From Dipetalonema caudispina (taxonomy: Eukaryota > Nematoda > Chromadorea > Rhabditida > Onchocercidae), in assembly GCA_013365325.1 (NCBI GenBank), contig JABVXV010000223.1, positions 43,478-107,477 on the forward strand: a DNA stretch of 64,000 nucleotides, given 5' to 3'. The position numbers were made by a program, and so were the translations under genes. Below are positions 1 to 13,800 of the stretch, piece after piece. Numbering within the stretch: position 1 is the first letter of the stretch; the number at the start of each line of letters is the position of its first letter. Below the pieces are notes generated by a model. It was not told the DNA's origin and made no database searches. It was given only the letters and a program-made list of their open reading frames with translations.

Positions 1-3000
1 AAACCGGAAATGATCACAACAAAATACCTTCGCAGTTGTCCTCTTAGTTGTTGCAAGCATTAGAAGATATAATTTGGTAACTTTGTCGCAAATATCAGAA
101 GACATTCAGATCATACGACAGATACCTTAGGTGTTATCCTTCAATTGTACCCCATTATTATTAATATTCCTATCAATAAGTCCTTTTGTAAAATGCGCAG
201 AATGAGAATTTTGTCCCTCTTTCTTCCTCTGTCTCTCCGAGGTCATTACGCAATGATGAAGGATAGATTAGATCGTTTGATATAACAGCAGGTTAAAGAT
301 GATCCGATCCGTAATGAATAAACTCCTCGATATACTTATATCTACTACTTCCTATCAATTTGCTAATTATTTATTTTTGATACTTCAATTTAGTTTAAAT
401 TTCTATCCATTTATATTTCACTGCTAAATTCTAATAAAATTTTGAAATTTTCAAAAATTTTAAGCAAATCAGTTGTCGTAGTGAAATATGAATTTCAGGT
501 ATTCCAGTATTTTCAAGTATTCCAGTTTAGGAATACTTGAAAGCCTTAATTGTATTAGTCAAGATAATTTATGAATTGAAAAAAAAAATCAAACAGATGA
601 TGGATACGATAGCTGATATCTGTTTATGCATGATGATAACATCTAACCTATAATTGAATGATCAGGAATTTCCGAAGATCATGTAAGCAGAAAAAAGTTC
701 CAGCACAAATTTTTCTCTTTAAATGAATGATAAAACTTTAATTGTCAGAGACATGAGCAACGACTTGAACAACTTATCAATGAAATCATTTCTTGATCTT
801 ATTTGTTGGAAATTCAAATAAAAATTTTCGACGGAAATTTTCGGAAGCAATTCAAAATAATATGAAAGGCTCAGAAATTTTCATATTTGAAATCAGCAAA
901 CTATTTCAAAACCATACATGCAAAATTTTTGATTAGATCAAATGAAGTAGAAAATTTTTCGAAGAGAACAAAAAAAAAAAAAATTTAATCCAAAATTTTT
1001 TTTTTCTCAGAAATTTCACAAAATTTGTTAATAAAACTTTACTATTCCCGAAAATTGTTTATTTACTGTCATCGGAAAGGGAAAAATTTTTCGAATTGGA
1101 AGGTTCATTAGCGATGCTTTAGAAAAAGCATTCAAATTTCAGGCATGCCATGTAACGCTTATTTCCCAAATTTATCCATTCTTCAAATGCTTAACAATAA
1201 TTTGTGGTAGCAATCATCCAAAATGATCCTCTTCATATTGAAGTACTACGATATAACTATGATTACTATTACAAATTAACAAATTCAAATGTATCATCAT
1301 CATCATTTACAATTATCAAATCCTTATTTGATCATGAAATAAGTATGAAAATTATAAAATATCATTGAAATATTTATAAAAAAATAATGTTGAAATATTG
1401 CTAAAAAACTATGATTGAAATGAATATTTGTTAAATTTGAAATATCTTAAATGTAAGAAATATTTAAATTGTATAATATTTAATGTTGCGAATTTCTTTC
1501 AATAAAATTTATTATTTACAATACTATCAACATTTTTGATATTAATTCGTCATGTAGCGAATTTTTTTTTTTTTTTTCATATTTCCAATACCAACCGTTT
1601 TTTTTTTTTTTTTTTTGCATTTTGCATTTCCGATATAAGTCATTCGTTTATTATCAGACATTTCTTCAATTTGAAGCAATTCTTAAATATATGAATGAAT
1701 TATTGAGAAGAATGGTAGCAAACTTTTGAGAGTCTTCTTTTCAATGCTTCTTTAGATTAATTCATCACAAAACATTTTCATTTATGAAATTTTTGAATGG
1801 AAATTTTTTTTTCTCTTTTTTTCTAGAATTTAAAATTGGATCAGTTAAATAGGATAGAGAAGTTATTATTATTATTATAGGATATTTCACATAATTGTTG
1901 TATGATATTGCAATTATTTTGCATATGAAAGAGTTCAGAGAATTCATTTTGTGAAACAAATAAAATGCGAATAAAAGTATGCCTAAAGAAGATTTTCGAA
2001 AGCTATTCAATTTTGAAAAGTTTACCATTCATTTCAATCATATAATTTATTCCAAATGCTATGAAATGAGTAGAATTTCATGGGAAATTTTCAAGCTTCA
2101 TCATTCGTAAATTCAATTTCTCTTTTCATCACTTCACATAATATAAGTTAACTATATCATACACATAAACATATTCAGAAATATTCCAATACTAAATGTA
2201 ATAATATCAGCTTTAATTAAAGCTATTCATTTCATTCGATAAGTATTCAAATATAATATATATATATTTATGGAATAAATAAATGAATCACGCAACTTTC
2301 AATAAAATGATTAATAATTAATTATTGAAATGAATCGAATTTATTCATTCGATTTACATCATTATCTTTTCGTTTGTTTTCCACCTTTCTTTCTTCCTTT
2401 TTTTTTTCAATCTTTTGAATTTTTTTTTTTTTTGTAGCCTTTAGAATAAGCTATATATTAAATTATTTTACTATAATATATAACTTTTAAATGATCCAAA
2501 TAATGATGTAAGGATATTTGAAAATTTAGTCAATTATTTATGCATAGAAAAAAATTTTTTTGTATATTGTAAATGTTTAAATTAAGTGTAAATTGTAAAG
2601 TATTAAATAATATTTAGAGTAAAAAACAAAAAAATTCTGACTGATACGTATTGAAATATGTTGAAATATATGAATCGATAAGTGTTACTACTTGTTAAAT
2701 TTGTTTTTTTTTTTTTTTTTGAATTCATCTAAAAAGTTAGCGGAAATAAAAAAGAAAAAATCTCAAAGTATAAATTGAAATTATCTTTTGTATTTATTTT
2801 GAAGTATCAACATTTATCTAATACCATTTCTAGTAAAAATAAGAAGGAATATTTTATATTAGTTAACAGCTTTATTCTAACCGAATGCAAAGAGCCAAAG
2901 ATTTAATTTCATTTGAAAAAGCTTAAATTGTCAATATGCAATGGACAAATCTTTGTTGCAGAATATTGAATATCACTTCCTTCTGCTCATACATATTTAT

Positions 3001-3892
3001 CTTATTCATAAAATACGATGCGACAAAGCTTATATTCGAATTTTCAGATTAAATGATACGAATATTTAGGCTTTACTTATCAATTTCATATCATTTCTTT
3101 CTATGTGAACCTAAAATTTTTAACCTTTTCATCTTGTTTGTAAGCTTTTTAACCATATTAAATTAAAATTTTCCGCTAAACTATGAACAATACATGCATA
3201 TATCACAGTGCATTCATTTCATTCATTGACAATTTTCCTCGCTAATTAATTTATAAATATTAATTGTATTTGTTGACATTAATTTATTTGAGGAAAATGA
3301 CATTGCTAAGGAATACTTTTCGTATTCACAATAATGAAATATTTGAGAAATAATTAAATTAACTGCATTAATAAAATAGTTTTACACTCAAGTATCAATA
3401 ATAAAACTATAATTAATTTAAAAAAATTTTGAAAATTTGAATTATTATTAGTTTTATAAAATTTCAAAAAAAAAAAATCTCAATTTCTGTTTTTCAATTT
3501 CAAATTCTGAAATATAATACCATCCTCCTATTTATACTATCAATCTTTAATAAAACAAATAAACCTATAGTATTTGCCAATTATAGGTTATCAGCTTTCC
3601 TCTGATATCTTAACATCTCAGCAATTTTCATAACTATGTTTTTGTTGCCAAATGATAAGTGATAACGATGAATGCTATCAGTACTATTAATTAATTAATT
3701 AATTTCATCCCCCTCTAATATCTATTAAACATACATCCATTATTGGTGATTTCAGCAAGAATCATCAAATATTTCCATTTCCAATCTTTTCCTCCTTCCT
3801 TCCTTCCTTCCTTGATCAGTTGCATAGATAATGCTGGGAAAAGTGAAACTGTGAACGAATTCCCATCCTCAAATAATACCCTCTTCCTCTTC

Positions 3893-3930
<38 letters not shown>

Positions 3931-3943
3931 CTCTCTCTATCAC
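3893..3943. repeat. (CT)n microsatellite
   Basis: About 50 bases of nearly pure TC/CT dinucleotide, interrupted by single A insertions near the right end. It lies inside a longer pyrimidine-rich tract that also has a CTTC-type repeat near 3793. Confidence 0.9.
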
Positions 3944-4385
3944 TTCTTCCCTTTCTTCACCAAAATTTATCCTCTCTTTAACTTATCCACGAAATATAAT
4001 CATATGTAAATTTCTTCTAAAATCCTTACTTCTCATCAAATTTCAAGGATTTGTTTGATTTGATATTATAATCTCTCTCTCCCTTTCTCTTCCTTGTCAG
4101 TCAGTAATTTTAGAAGAAAGCTGTCATATCAAATCTTTCTTAATTCATATATTCAAATTTCCCCTGGAATAAACGATTCTTTTAATAGATCATATTTCCG
4201 GTTCTAAATTTATGCAAATTTAAATCAACTTCCTAAAATCATGAAGAACAATAATGGAGAAATTTTTGTAATAATTCATCCATTTTCTAAGGTCAATTCA
4301 ATGATGAAACTAAAGTTAAATTTGAATAGATATAAAAATCTGAAGTAAAATAGCTAAAATATCATCTATGAAAGAATTCCATCGG

Positions 4386-4391
4386 AACAAT

Positions 4392-4467
<76 letters not shown>

Positions 4468-4472
4468 GCAAC
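4386..4472. repeat. (AAC)n trinucleotide array
   Basis: About 27 tandem AAC/CAA units with one interruption near each end. Read on the plus strand it gives a polyasparagine open frame preceded by an in-frame ATG at 4368. The flanks are AT-rich without splice or coding signals, so I treat it as a microsatellite, not a gene. Confidence 0.92.
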
Positions 4473-6081
4473 ACTCTTCAAATTTTTTTCAAAACTTTTT
4501 ATTTTTTTTTTCTATCTTTCCCAAACTTTTATCATATTTCTCGTAAAATATAAAAAAAAATTCATTCTATACCTTACCAATTTATTGAATTAAAATTAAT
4601 CACTTAATTCGGATACTGTTTACTATTGCAGTAGTCAAGGATGAACACTTATGCAATAACATAGTATATCTTTTATCAATCATTCACATTAATCTCTATT
4701 TTAAACTTAACATGACACTTACTTACTTCACGTATTTATATTTAAGTAACTTACGTACTTTTATTTTAGGAAAAACTTGTCATTGATAATATTTTTTTTT
4801 TTTTTTGCAAAGAAAAAAGAATCATTTTCTGTCTTATCGTGTTATTCATCACGATGAAAATTCATCAATCAGTTTAGCCGCATCGTAATGAAAATTATTC
4901 ACCGATGAATCAGTGATAGCATCTATTATCACCAATCAACAAGCAGGGATCATAGTAACAGTAACAGAATCATCCCGATGATCTTATCCGATATATGTGA
5001 AATTGCGAGAAAGGGAAAGAAGGAACGGTACAGAAGAATATACCAAGATTAATTAAACTATTAAAAAATTGAAATATTTCATTTTTGTTTTCATAGAATT
5101 ACGGTATGAGTTGAAATTTACAAAATTCCACCATAAAATATTTGGACTTTACAAAAAAAAGAAAAAAAAAATTTTCTTTTCAACAAAAATATTTACTAAT
5201 TTCGTTGCAAATATTGAATAAAATTGTAAAAAATTGCAAAAAAAAAAAAAAAAAAAAGAAATAAAAATTGCGGTATATTAAATCGATCGAAAAAAATTGA
5301 CAATATGTTAGATAATTTGGAAAGGATGAAATTGTATGATACTTTTAATTAATAGTTTGATTTTTGCAACAGAAAATTTGAACATTTTAATTAGCAGAAA
5401 TCTAATTTTTAAAAATTTGATGTTATTATTTCACATAATTAAGTATTCTCATGGGAATCATCCTCTCTAACGAATACCTTAATTAATCATTAAAGAGTAT
5501 TCATCAATAGGAACAGAGAGAATAAAATGGTAATAATCAATTGTTAAATTAATTGAATTTATAATAAAACTCAACAGCTCAATTACATCATAGAATCGAA
5601 GATTAGTAATAATTAAATTTGTCTAGCTTTATGACAAATAACCAGAATATGACAAAGAGTTAAATTATTACGATTTCCATATCGAAATACTGTGGAATTC
5701 GAATACGAGTAATTTAATTTTTATATTCTTATTATAAATGAAACATAGAATATCTGTTTTCATCTAATTATTTAAGTTTTAACAGTCCTAAATTTTTAAA
5801 CGAAGAAATAGTTGAATTGAGAATGTAATGAATTTGCATCTTGCATGAAGTAATTAAAATTTAAAAAATTAAAATAACAAAGAGAAAACTAACCAGGATC
5901 GATTGCTGCTGTTGTTGGTGGTAGTGCTATCTCCGATTTCGATCGTATCAATAATGAAAATAGAAATAGAATCAATAATTTAGTTTCTATCATAATGACG
6001 ATAATATATCGGAAGGTTTTTAGCTTGTATCCAACATTATCAAATAGTAATTAGCGTAATGATAGTAACGCCACTAATCAA

Positions 6082-6311
6082 TTACGATGAATGTAGAATG
6101 GTGAAGAATTGGCTTTTACAGTCAGAATTTCCGGAACAAAATTTGTTTATCGAATGATAAATGACTGTAATGCGGAATGATCCGTTCCTGTTCTTCTTCC
6201 TTGTCAACTGATCGAAATAAACGGAAATCTGGAAAAAGGTAAATAAAATTGTAGGAGGGATTTATTTTATCCATTATGTACGATTGGGGCGGAGCACGAT
6301 GAAGAAGCCAT
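6082..6311 (-). other. Candidate two-exon small gene, unrecognised
   Basis: A local island of better base composition. On the minus strand an ATG at 6311 opens ten codons (beginning MASSSCSAP) to a GTACAT donor at about 6282. A TTTCCAG acceptor lies at 6229, and in the matching phase 48 codons run to a stop at 6082-6084, giving about 58 residues. The second exon would be basic (RKKNRNGSF) with two cysteines, CSGNSDC. The same acceptor in another frame gives a 35-codon acidic/basic stretch, so the frame is not certain. The opposite strand carries a 23-codon hydrophobic frame starting at 6299 (MKKPLLLVLTLL), which could instead be a signal-peptide exon. I recognise no family. Confidence 0.2.
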
Positions 6312-6370
6312 TATTGCTGGTTCTAACTTTATTAGCTGTAGGATATATGATCAGTCTTATCCTAGCTTAA

Positions 6371-9300
6371 GCTTAAATATACGATTCTTGGCCATATAGG
6401 GAAATACTATTTAGGTTAGAAGCCAAGAATTTAAGATACAACCATATTATATTGCAAAGTTTCTACATCATTCCCGGAAATTATCAGTGATTGGAATAGA
6501 ATCATAGCAATTATCATATCAGAAAAATTATAATTTGAAATAAAGATAGATACAATGTTTTTTTTTTTCCTTTTTTTCAACACGAAATAATCGATAATCA
6601 TAAAAAGGACAAATGCGCCAAAATTTAAAGAAATTTAAAAGATAATAATAATAGTCACTGAGATGGCTAATGTAGTATTAATCATTTTTTATGCATTTAA
6701 TTTATCAGTTTAAACTATACGAAAACAAACCATAAATTGCACCTTTACAGTTCAATTATTAAATTAGATACTTTGATTAATCAATTTTAAACATTTCAAA
6801 TAAAAAAGAATCATCTGATTTTCCCATTTTATCTTTGTACAATTTAATAACAAATTTTTGAAATGATAAGGAGTAAAATGATTTATAGCAATGAATTGCA
6901 AGTGATCAGATGATCATAACTAGGTTAACAAACTGCAAAATGATCAAGTGTTCAGATAATAAACTATAAATGATAAGATGATCATAATTTCGATCGGAAA
7001 GAATATACACTATAATTGTTTATATCCAACAATAGCGAAAGGTCTAAAAGAGAAGAAAGAATTGTTGTTGGATCTGTAATTTATAGATGAGATTCTCGAT
7101 ATTTGTGGAGAGTAATTTAGTTGACAATTGTTGTAAATGAATGCTATAAAGGAAGAATGAAATTTCAATGTTTAAATTAAGGAGGAAAGTGAAAATGCGT
7201 AAATTTAATTGGGAATCAAATGAAAATTAAAAGAATTCAACAAAAGGAACAACGCAAATGCTACTTTCTATTAAACATTAATAGCAGCCAAAACAAACAT
7301 ACAAATTTCTCAAACCATCACAATGATCATCATCATCATCATCATTAAAATCAACAGTATCGGGAGCAAAAGCTTAACTTACACAAACATTCCTCAGAAT
7401 ATATCTCTCATACCACTTCATCTATCATCATCATTTTCTACCTGTTTTACCCAAATTGACTAATTTCACAATGCTACTATTTGATTGTGATATAATTTTA
7501 TGCAAATGCATTTAAAATTATGCTAAGCTAACGTATCACAATAATCGATTAGTAAAATTTATTATACATGTAATAGTAAGCAATATAAAATGTAAAAAAA
7601 TTATATCAATGATAAATGACTATTTCGATATCAATCAATAATAGTATTTTTAACATCTTGTATTCCGCTTGATTCAATAGTTCTAATCGTATTAGCATAC
7701 TAATGATATATAGATAATCAGATAAGATTTGATAAATCTGGGAATATTTCCTGTAAATACATTCGAATATCAGGCCAAGCTTATTTACCTAGGTTAAATT
7801 ATGATAACTGAGATAGTTAATATAAATTGACAATATTCATTCATTGAAAAGTTATCATTTTTAGCTTGAATAATTACTAATAAATAATGATAAAATTAGC
7901 AAATCCTAAATTGATTTATATTTTTAATTGACATATTATATCATTCATTCATTTTGTTAGCCTAATCATTTCGAATAGTTCAATAATATTTGTAGCCTAG
8001 CAAAAATAACAAATACCTTTTATTGGCCTTTTTTTTTTTTTTTTTGAAGTTTTAGAACAAATTAGATATTAAAGAAATTTTTACTACATTTTCATTTTTT
8101 ACCACTTTTTTTTTTGCATTATTTTGGCACGCGACGTAATGTGCGACACTGTCGAAGAATTTACTTAAAAATAATATTTCAAAAAGTTTTGGAAAAAATG
8201 TAAATAAATTTATGAAACTTCTTCTTTTTTTCATTTTCATTAATGAAACTATTCTTTTGGCCATTATTATTAATTGATTAAGAGAACAATTTAAAATGAT
8301 ATCAACAAATGTTTTTAAGCATTTAGTAAAAACATTCACTAAGGTGATCATTATACAAATGATACAAATTTTTAATATTTTCAAAATTTTGATTTATCAA
8401 AAAAAAAAAAAAAAAATAGGTAACACTGAATAGCGAACAAACAATTCGAAAATGAACTAAGCAACTTAACTCAAATCTTTTGTTTCTTTTTTAAAAATTA
8501 GTAATATTCTTTAGAAAATTAAAATTTGGGTAATTTTATTTTTAAGGTTTCTGAAATTTTCGAAACATTAAAAGTATGCATGTATAAATAATATATGCAT
8601 AATAAGGAAAAAAAACATTTAAAAATTATTGGAACTTTTTTTGTTTAGCACTGAAAAAGCATTAAATTTCAGCTCATTTATCGTAATTCGGAATTTCCCG
8701 CAAAAAAAATCGATAATTTCGTTTGAGAATTTCGATATAATTTTTAAAAGAAGGAAATTTATAGCTTGTCAACGATAATTAATGGATTAGATATTTTGGA
8801 ATTGAAGTATTGCTGGAAAAAAGAAGCATCAGAGATTAGCAACATAAAATATATGTAAATTTGAATCAACGATAGTGAAAAAAAAAAAAAAAAAAACCAA
8901 GAAGTCCCCCGAGAATTCCCATTATAAATGATGCATTAAATTGTTGAAGCGCTGACATTAAAACCAATATTTTATTTACTCCATTCCTATTTCTATTAAA
9001 ATGAATATTCGATAATTCCGGTGGTAAATCGGAAAAATACAATCAACTTCAAAATTACACAAAATACTCATCGACATTAAAAAAATCCTAAAAAATTTTG
9101 GAAAAAAAATTTTTAGAAACTTCGTACTACTATATCATAAATTAGATATCAAATCATTCGATCAATAAATTATGAATTAGCACTGCATGTCAAATAATAC
9201 GAATATTGATTGAATATGAATAAGTGATCATATAATGTGGATATTGATTGAAGTGAAAATAGGAGTGATAATGAAGTATTTAATTTCTAAATTTAGTTCC

Positions 9301-9782
9301 ATGATTTAACTTTTTTTTTAAAGGACATTGACGATACGATAAGGAAAAGATGACATTTTTTTTTTTTTTGTTCTTCCTGCTTGATGCAGTTGGAATTCGA
9401 AAAATTGGAGAAATTTTTGAGTGACAAGTTAAAAAATAAGGAATTTGAAAATTAGAAAATATTTCTGAGTTTCATTGCTTTTTTTTTTTCTTCCTTCCTT
9501 ATTCTTATTCCTTTGTAAATCCACTCCTATCAATCTCCAAACTTGGAGAATTCTCTTTTATCAAAAAAGTGAAAGTTAGTAGTCTAAAAAAAAAAAAAAA
9601 AAAATATAATGATGGATTATAAAAATCATACGTTACGTGTACACGTAAATGACAAAAGCACATATTATATACTTCCGTCAATGTGCATATACTAATAATA
9701 TACACTTAAAATAAGCACAATAAAATTTTACTGCATTTAAATGTATTTCTTTTGTTTTTATTGATTTGAAAACTTATCTATA
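6371..9782. other. Gene-poor AT-rich stretch
   Basis: I see no supported gene. A short inverted repeat (TTCTTGGC at about 6387 paired with GCCAAGAA about 30 bases later) follows the 6.3 kb island. The 110-codon minus-strand open frame at 8052-8384 is low in complexity, with no splice or family signal. Confidence 0.55.
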
Positions 9783-9819
9783 ATTAATAACATTTTCATT
9801 GAAATCCTGAAAATTTGAG

Positions 9820-10030
9820 AAATCATAATAATATTTTCATTTTAAATCTTGAAAATCTGAGAAATCATAATAATATTTTCATTTTAAATCTTGAAAATTT
9901 GAGAAATCATAATAATATTTTCATTTTAAATCTTGAAAATTTGAGAAATCATAATAATATTTTTCATTTTAAATCTTGAAAATTTGAGAAATCATAATAA
10001 TATTTTCATTTTAAATCTTGAAAATTTGAG
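9820..10030. repeat. 42-bp tandem repeat, five copies
   Basis: Five head-to-tail copies of a 42-bp unit beginning AAATCATAATAATATTTTCA start at 9820, 9862, 9904, 9946 and 9989. The fourth has one inserted T (43 bp). Copies differ by only one or two bases, so amplification looks recent. A more diverged partial copy precedes the array at about 9783-9819. The unit contains TAATAATATTTTCATTTTAAA and shows no coding capacity. Confidence 0.95.
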
Positions 10031-10688
10031 AAATCACTAATGATTAGTTTCTTTTTTTTTTCTCTCTCAAAGTTTTTCAACAATTTTATATTCATTTAAA
10101 TGCTACGTAGCATTCAACAATCATCAATACAATTATTCATTTAGTAATTAAGCAAACAAACTTAACCTTTTTATCTCATATATTAGGATTATTAGCAACA
10201 AGGTTAAAGAAAAACAAAAAAGATGAATGTAAGAAAATATCATCCTGAAGAAAAAAAAGGATTGTTTCATTTGCATTTTACATTTCAAATTTATTTCATA
10301 AAAAGAATTCGACGATCAACTTCATTATTACTATCTAAAAGAGGAATAAATAAGAATTCTTGGTAAGTTTTATCCACAATTTCACTCTTATCATTTTGTT
10401 GTTTACTATTCTAATAAAATAGAAAGAATTTTTTTAAGAAAAAAGACATATTAAAGTTTTCTTCCCTTTTTTTTTTTTTTTTTTGCCATTTTATTTTTCA
10501 ACAATAATAAATGTTTGATTCGGATAAAAAATTTGATATATTAAAATATTTTGCATTCATTCATTTGCATATACATATTTGGTAGTAAGAAAAGATAATC
10601 AATAATTGCTATAATTCAATATAGTGATTATTTTGAAAAGAATTAAATTAAACTAAATTAAAATAATTTACTACAATTAATCGTTTCT

Positions 10689-10898
10689 ATGGTTATCATC
10701 GAAAGATTTCGTTTAAAAATTACAACATTAATTATTTCCTTATCAGTACTATGTAATTTTTCTTTTTCACAAATATACATGATAGTGTATTTAGTGGACA
10801 TAGTCCACAATAATGATCTAAACATTAATCAATTCTATGGAATATTTTCGATTTGTTCTATTCATTATCATGAAAGTAATCCGACGAATGATAATTAA
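10689..10898 (+). CDS. Candidate small secreted or membrane protein ORF
   Basis: An intact 69-codon frame begins with ATG. Its N-terminus has the layout of a signal peptide: a basic n-region (MVIIERFRLK), a hydrophobic core of about 15 residues and a polar SFSQ exit near residue 28. The rest has two clusters of hydrophobic residues and one cysteine. There is no recognisable domain, no upstream splice acceptor and no homology I can name. It could be the first exon of a longer gene or a chance frame. AT-rich DNA easily makes hydrophobic frames (TTA, ATT, TTT), so confidence is low. Confidence 0.22.
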   Translation: MVIIERFRLKITTLIISLSVLCNFSFSQIYMIVYLVDIVHNNDLNINQFYGIFSICSIHYHESNPTNDN

Positions 10899-13800
10899 AC
10901 GGTATTAATTAACAAGCGCAAAAAGAACATCTGTTTGCATTAGGAAAAGTTAATGGTGCAAACAATTTTATGTATGAATAAATATCGTTGAAGTGTACAT
11001 AACATAAAATGGATTAATAATTCATTAATTATATTAAAATCCTTCCATATGGAAGTCATTAATTGTATGATGAAGAGATGAAGGCATAAATGTCCTTTTC
11101 TATGATTTCGTAATTTTAATTTTCAATCATTTTAATTTTCGCACATTTTAAAAGAATATATCGTTTCAATTTCCTATTAGAATTGGGAAAAATAATCAAT
11201 ACTTCCTTTTAATCTCTTTCATTTTCAAATAAACATAGAGCATAAAGATAGAAAACTTTCGTATAAATGGATTAAATAATTTACGATTGTAATTAAATTA
11301 CTATCAATAGCTTAAAAATTTATAAAATACACTTCAAATTATTGCTATTATCACAACAATTATCATTCTAAATTAATTTTTTTTTTTCGCAAATAAAATC
11401 AATTTATTCAACTAAATCAATAAACTATTTCATAAATCATTCAATCGTCAGTAAAATCATTGTAATTTATGGAAACTCAAAACGAATCTTACTTTTAAGA
11501 CAAATATGGTAAAAGAAACTTGAAGTGGCATAAAATTCATCGTTCAAGATACATCCTTCAGATCTATCATCCATCATTTATCAAAGTTTAATTTTCAATC
11601 CAAAATTCACTGAAAATGCCTTGATGTTTTTTTTTTTTTTACTTTTTACAAGCGTTATTTTTAGAATTTTTCATCTTTTGAAATGTTAACTTTACGTCAT
11701 TTTAGTGAAAAGAAAAAAAAAATTCAAGCACTTTTTTGATATATGACAATTTTTTACAAATGGAAAAATTGAGAAATGAAAAAAAAAAAAAAAACGGAAA
11801 TAGTTATCAGAAAAGATGATATGATAAATGATTTATTTTATCATATCATCTTGAAAATAAGAAAGAAAAAAGTTTTTTTGACATACCTTAAAATAAAAAT
11901 TTTTCTTTTTTAAAGTGTTGTATAGGAGAAGTAAAAGAACAGATTTAAAGGATTTAGACTAAGCTTACTATGGAAAAATTGGAGTATTAAAAAGCCAAAC
12001 TATATAAAATTAAGTCTTTCTCTTGGGATTAACAAAGGAATCAAACAAATGAGGCATTTTTTTTTTCTTTTTTTTTAGATGCAATATTTTGACAACGTTG
12101 AAAAAAAAAAAAAAAAAATTTGATCGACAAAAAAAATAATTCAAGTTGTACGAAATAAGCATACGATAAGTTTAGCATATTTCGAAATTACTCATCTAAT
12201 AACTTCAATTATTTTTCACTTCTTTAGTCAAGAAAACACCATAATTTGTAATTTAAAATTTTAATGCTAATGTGAATTTAATGGAAAAAAATATTTGTTC
12301 ACAAAATTCTATTAGTATCAGAAAATCTAATACTAATAAATCGGCAGTCGTAGTATTGATGAAAACTTAAGCAACAAGCCGATGAGCAATTTCCATTTTG
12401 TTGAATGAAGGAATCAGAATGGCAATCGATCGAAGGAATTGATGGTATTATACCCGTTTGAATTAATGAATAGCAACGATATGGAAGGGATCAACAACAT
12501 TATGCTTACATGCTGCAATAAATAATGAAAATGAAAATGATTGAAATAACGAAAAATTATATTAAAAGTTGATTGAAACATTCAAAATGTTACCCAATCG
12601 AAAGATTCGATTGAATGAATCAATAAATGGATAAGAATGTTGCAAGGAAACTTGAAAATGAAAATAACTTTTTTGATAATTGAAAGAGCGGAAATGAATT
12701 TAAAAAAAAATACAGTAAGATTGACAACAATTAATTAAAGGAAACTTATGTTGCCAATTACTTTTTTTTTTTTTTTTTAGTATCTTTAATAAAATTAAAC
12801 TAAGAAATGTCACATTTCCTTCCTTCCTTGTCTTTTTTTTCCGGAATAAATTATTGGATTTTAAAAGTATTATATCTTCAGGAAAACCATTCTTTTCTAT
12901 CGTTAATTTATCGTTTTTTTTTTTCACGAATATTTTCTGCTATTTTTCATAGTAACAAAATACATACTTTTGAAAAAAACTAATCAGAAGGAATTGTTGA
13001 AATTCATTTGAATTTCATAATTTCATTCTATATTCGTTTAATCCATACCTATTTTACTTCTAATTTATTTCAAATAGCTTTGATGTAATATATTTTATTT
13101 TATGATATATAAGTTGGTTAGAGGCAAATTCTCTTTACATCCATCCTTTCGTTGAGCTTCAAATATCACCTACAACTGTCCACTGATCAGAAAGATGATA
13201 GTGATGAGATAACTTGGCTGATCATTATATGAACATTAAATATTTCCATTCTATATCCATTTTGCTTAAATTTCAAAATCAAAACTTTTCAAGATATGAT
13301 GAATAAGAAGTTAAGGATATCGGACAAAATAAATGGCCAAATAGCTAATAACCGATTAACTTAGCTTACATAACAAAGGTAGAAATATCAAACATAAAAT
13401 TCTCCCGAGATTACGCATAAATTTACATATACAAGCAGAAATTTTGAAGAGAAAGTGGAAGTAAAAAAAAAAAAGAAAAATCAAAGTATCTTTCGACATT
13501 TACGTATAATATCAAATTGACTTAAAAATTATTTAGACAAATTTGGATGTTTCTCTTGAAAATAATTGAAATTGCCGAAAAATGACTGAAATTTGTCTAA
13601 ACATGAAAAGATCAATTTTTTTACAGATCCTAGAAATCTTGAGTAAAAGGATTTTTTGTGGGAAAAGTTGAAAATTCAAGGTTAAATGAAAATTTCAAAA
13701 ATTCAAGCAAAAATTTTAAGTGTCACATCAAAACAACAAGCAATGGATATCCAAGTTAATTTACCTATTCCTAATGCACTTAATTGGATAGAAAAAAAGC

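Larger units (their letters stand above)
1..5870. other. Gene-poor AT-rich stretch
   Basis: No gene is supported here. The stretch is dominated by A/T homopolymers, a CT-rich microsatellite and an AAC array (both listed separately), and a (TTAA)n tract near 3690. A short open stretch flanked by splice-like sites lies at about 36-80 (acceptor-like CGCAG, donor-like GTAACT), but it is too short to call. The open frames of 60-90 codons at 1765-2028 and 3743-4009 are low-complexity and I do not believe they are coding. Confidence 0.6.

Noticed and set aside
4368..4553. Plus-strand frame with about 27 consecutive asparagines
   Set aside because: It is the AAC microsatellite with an upstream ATG by chance; the flanks lack coding or splice signals.
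6385..6440. Hairpin-like inverted repeat (TTCTTGGC ... GCCAAGAA), considered as a microRNA precursor
   Set aside because: Only about 9 paired bases with an unpaired loop of about 26; the stem is far too short for a precursor.
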